DNA from: Prunella strophiata
Lineage: Eukaryota > Chordata > Aves > Passeriformes > Prunellidae
NCBI GenBank assembly: GCA_036583965.1
Contig: JAZBQD010000030.1
Location: forward strand, 85,068,800 to 85,132,799
Direction of reading: 5' to 3'
DNA: 64,000 bases
Position 1 is the stretch's first letter; every line of letters begins with the position of its first letter. The translations under genes and the position numbers were made by a program. The notes under the pieces were generated by a model, which did not search any database, had not been told where the DNA came from, and saw only the letters and a list, made by a program, of their open reading frames with translations. This document shows positions 61,271 to 64,000 of this stretch, piece by piece.

Positions 61271-64000
61271 CTGTGGTTAGGTGAATGTGTGCTCTAGGCC
61301 ACATACTTTATTTTAAACAGAAGATAATGATGGCTGAAAGTAGAATATAAAGTCATTAATGGTGCTTGTACAAAATTTATATCACTGTTTACATAATCTA
61401 GTGAAAGTGCACAGCTGCTTACAAGCAGTTGTAGAAGTTATGTAACAAAGCCAGCTGCATCTGAAAAAGCTCTGTGCCATCTTTCTCAGACTTCTTGCTG
61501 TAGGTTCCCAGAATAACTGTCTGCTTTCTAATCACTTTCTTAGAAGATAAATCTTTTACTTGTTTTGAAATCATGATGCTTCTTCTGTTTATTGTGTTTT
61601 GGAAAGTCTATGATTTTTTCACTAGTCTTCAGTATATTTCTCCTAAAGATTCAATGTGCAGGATGATGACACTAAGATGCAGTGCCTGAGGTGTCTTGTT
61701 TACACCCTTTCCCCAGGATGTACAGAATGTCACAGCTGTAACACTTGGTACCTTTTCAGAAGTATGGTCCTTGAGATGAGTTCAGGGCTGTTCAGAGCAG
61801 GATGATTTTTACTTGCTTTAGCACATACCTGCAAAATCAAATTAAATAATTTAGAAAGCATTCCATTTTTTATCAGTTTATCTCTCCCAATCCTTTTTTT
61901 GTAAAGAAAATTATAACACTTATCCTCTGAATCTGAGCTCACTGTGACAGTTTATTTGCAACTCTAAGGTGAATTTTCTGGTTTTGATTTTCTTTTTTGG
62001 TTTTAAGCTTTTCCACCACCACCCATCAAAAAAAAAAAAAAATAGAATGCTGGAATTGAGCATCTTGGGCATGAGTATTAACACTTGTTCTGTTCTCTCT
62101 TCCCTTTGGTCTGCAGAGAGCTAATTCAAACGTTGGTACTGCCCTACAATGTTTTTGTTCATCTGGTGTGCTACCATACCAAAAAAGTAATTTTCTCCTA
62201 GTTGCAGGGATGGGTCTCCTGGCAAAGTGTTCTTCAGTGTTTGTCTGCTAACCCTTATTTGATGGGGAAGTAATTGACCTGCATGAAAGTAAAGCTTTTA
62301 ATACACTGTCAAGCTTTCTTTAAGAATCAAAGAAAGTTTCTTTTTACCTGTAAAAATAAAATAATAAGCTCCATAAAGGAACCTGAGGATTTGTTTTCAG
62401 TTTAGTTTTGCAAAATTCAAATGTCTTAGTTGAAGATGCTGTATTCATTTCTGTTAAATCACCATGTTGTAATTCTTACTTCTGCTTACCTGAAGCTGTT
62501 GATTCAGCCCTTATTCTTGAAGCAGTGAGGTTGAACTTACTGAGCTTCAATGCATATAACTGAGGGCTCAGGCATGCTTCTCAAATCAGTGAAGTGAAAT
62601 ATCTTATCTAACATCACTAGTAATTTCAGATTATGAGGTTACAAGCAAATCCATGACTTACTGATTTAAGTCCTAGACTATTGATGAAAAGATATAAAAA
62701 GGACACCCAATGCCTCTCCCCACTCCTGTACTTCTTCTGTTAAATCAGCACTTCTGTTCAGGGGCTAAATGAAAATACTCATGAGATGAAGTTTGAAATA
62801 GTTGCTTAAGTAGAAAATATGTTTGTAAAACAATCTCATTTGGACTTTGCCTTTAAAATGGGAGGTTTTTTTAAGTAGATGAAAAGTATTGTAGTTGTTG
62901 CCTTTAACAGAAAAATATACCCTGCTGTGCTGCTTCACTGAGCATATATGTAAATGTTTGCATTATCTGAAATAGTTGGATCAAGTAGGACAGAAAGCCA
63001 AAAAAATGAACAACTTTGTTCTCGTGATGCTCTTGTCACTCACAGTTCTGGGCATCTCTTGCAGATTTGTTTGGAGTCGTATGAAATAGTTTGTGTGTGT
63101 AGGGCAGCTGGGAAGGGTCAACATGATTGCACAAAAAAAGGAGCAAGCACACTTTGCTTAGAAGTGTTAGGGTACACAAAATATAACAGCGCTCACTCAA
63201 TTAGCCAGGAAGTTGAGTGGTGTTTAGTTTCATCTGGAACTTTTTCAAGGGATTTCTTGTGTGGTACCAGCAATTTTGGACTTCAGATTGCTTAAGGCAT
63301 AATCTGCTGCTTAGTGTTCTCTGTTAACAGGGTGGGGAGAGGAATGTTAAGTGGTATTCTTAGTGGAGATTTTTCTGCTTTTTTGTCCTTTGGAGTTTTC
63401 TTTGCCAAAGCAATGGAAAACTAGGATCTCTCAAAATAGTACAGAGAACACAGAATATCAGCCATTAAGTCTCCAGATACAGGAGAGCAATAGATTATTG
63501 ACAGAAGGGAACATAAAAATCTGATAATGCAAGCAATGAGGCCCATATTTTCCTTTTTGGCCAATTTGTTCAAGTCTTCAATTGTATATACAGTAACCTT
63601 AATGTTATTTTTCTGTAACTTGTTTATGCTCTGTAATTTGGCCTCTAAAGGGACGAGTTTAGTTCCTTTCAGGTTTGCTTTAATGATGATGTCTATAGAA
63701 TCACATAACCATTAAAACTCCATTGTTTACCACTAAAGCACTGATTCTGGCTTGACAGTGAATATACAAGGAGCTCGGGCAATGCCACAGAAATGTGAAG
63801 TGTGTTGGGTAAATTTGAATAGCTGACTTCAGGTCTAGTATGACCATTATCAGTCTGTAAATGGATCAGTGCAGATCTTTCACTTTCCTTCTTCTCAGAA
63901 GTGATTACAAAATTAGATGCAGCACAGGAACTCTTTGAGGAGTAGCATGGGAACCTACTAATGTGCTGCTCTTAGATGTAGATTACATCAGTTACCTGCC

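Overview
The window is vertebrate nuclear DNA, most likely from a bird and probably a songbird-like genome. Genes are split into short exons with GT-AG introns, promoters are CpG islands, and almost all recognisable interspersed repeats are tails of CR1-type LINEs, the dominant avian retroelement. The bird call is inferred from the CR1 load and the small introns. No prokaryotic, viral or CRISPR-like feature was seen.

Left part (1-36.9 kb, minus strand): the 5' half of TBC1D8, a Rab GTPase-activating protein with two GRAM domains and a TBC domain. Ten coding exons were placed by hand from splice sites and reading phase. They join without a break into 593 codons, from the initiator ATG at 36374 to the glutamine-finger motif YCQ at the end of exon 10. 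The rest of the TBC domain and the C-terminus lie beyond the left edge. Intron 2 carries an uninterrupted run of 510 A, and the exon 2 donor is followed by a diverged copy of itself that could add 15 residues in frame. A CpG island at about 35.7-36.9 kb covers exon 1.

Right part (57.6-64 kb, plus strand): the first two coding exons of CNOT11, a subunit of the CCR4-NOT deadenylase complex, with a CpG-island promoter holding two CCAAT boxes exactly 30 bp apart. The remaining exons lie beyond the right edge. TBC1D8 and CNOT11 are divergently transcribed neighbours, as in the conserved TBC1D8-CNOT11 block of mammals.

Middle (37-57 kb): nominally intergenic. Between about 38.3 and 50.4 kb, however, the minus strand carries a series of splice-flanked, exon-like open segments. 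Several neighbours join in matching phase, and the joined reading contains in-frame stops. I read this as a decaying multi-exon gene. Its pattern recalls the beta-sheet part of large lipid transfer proteins (apolipophorin/apoB type), but that family assignment is an unverified inference. The same region holds three perfect inverted repeats, a C37 tract, a G-quadruplex candidate and a perfect 26-bp tandem duplication.
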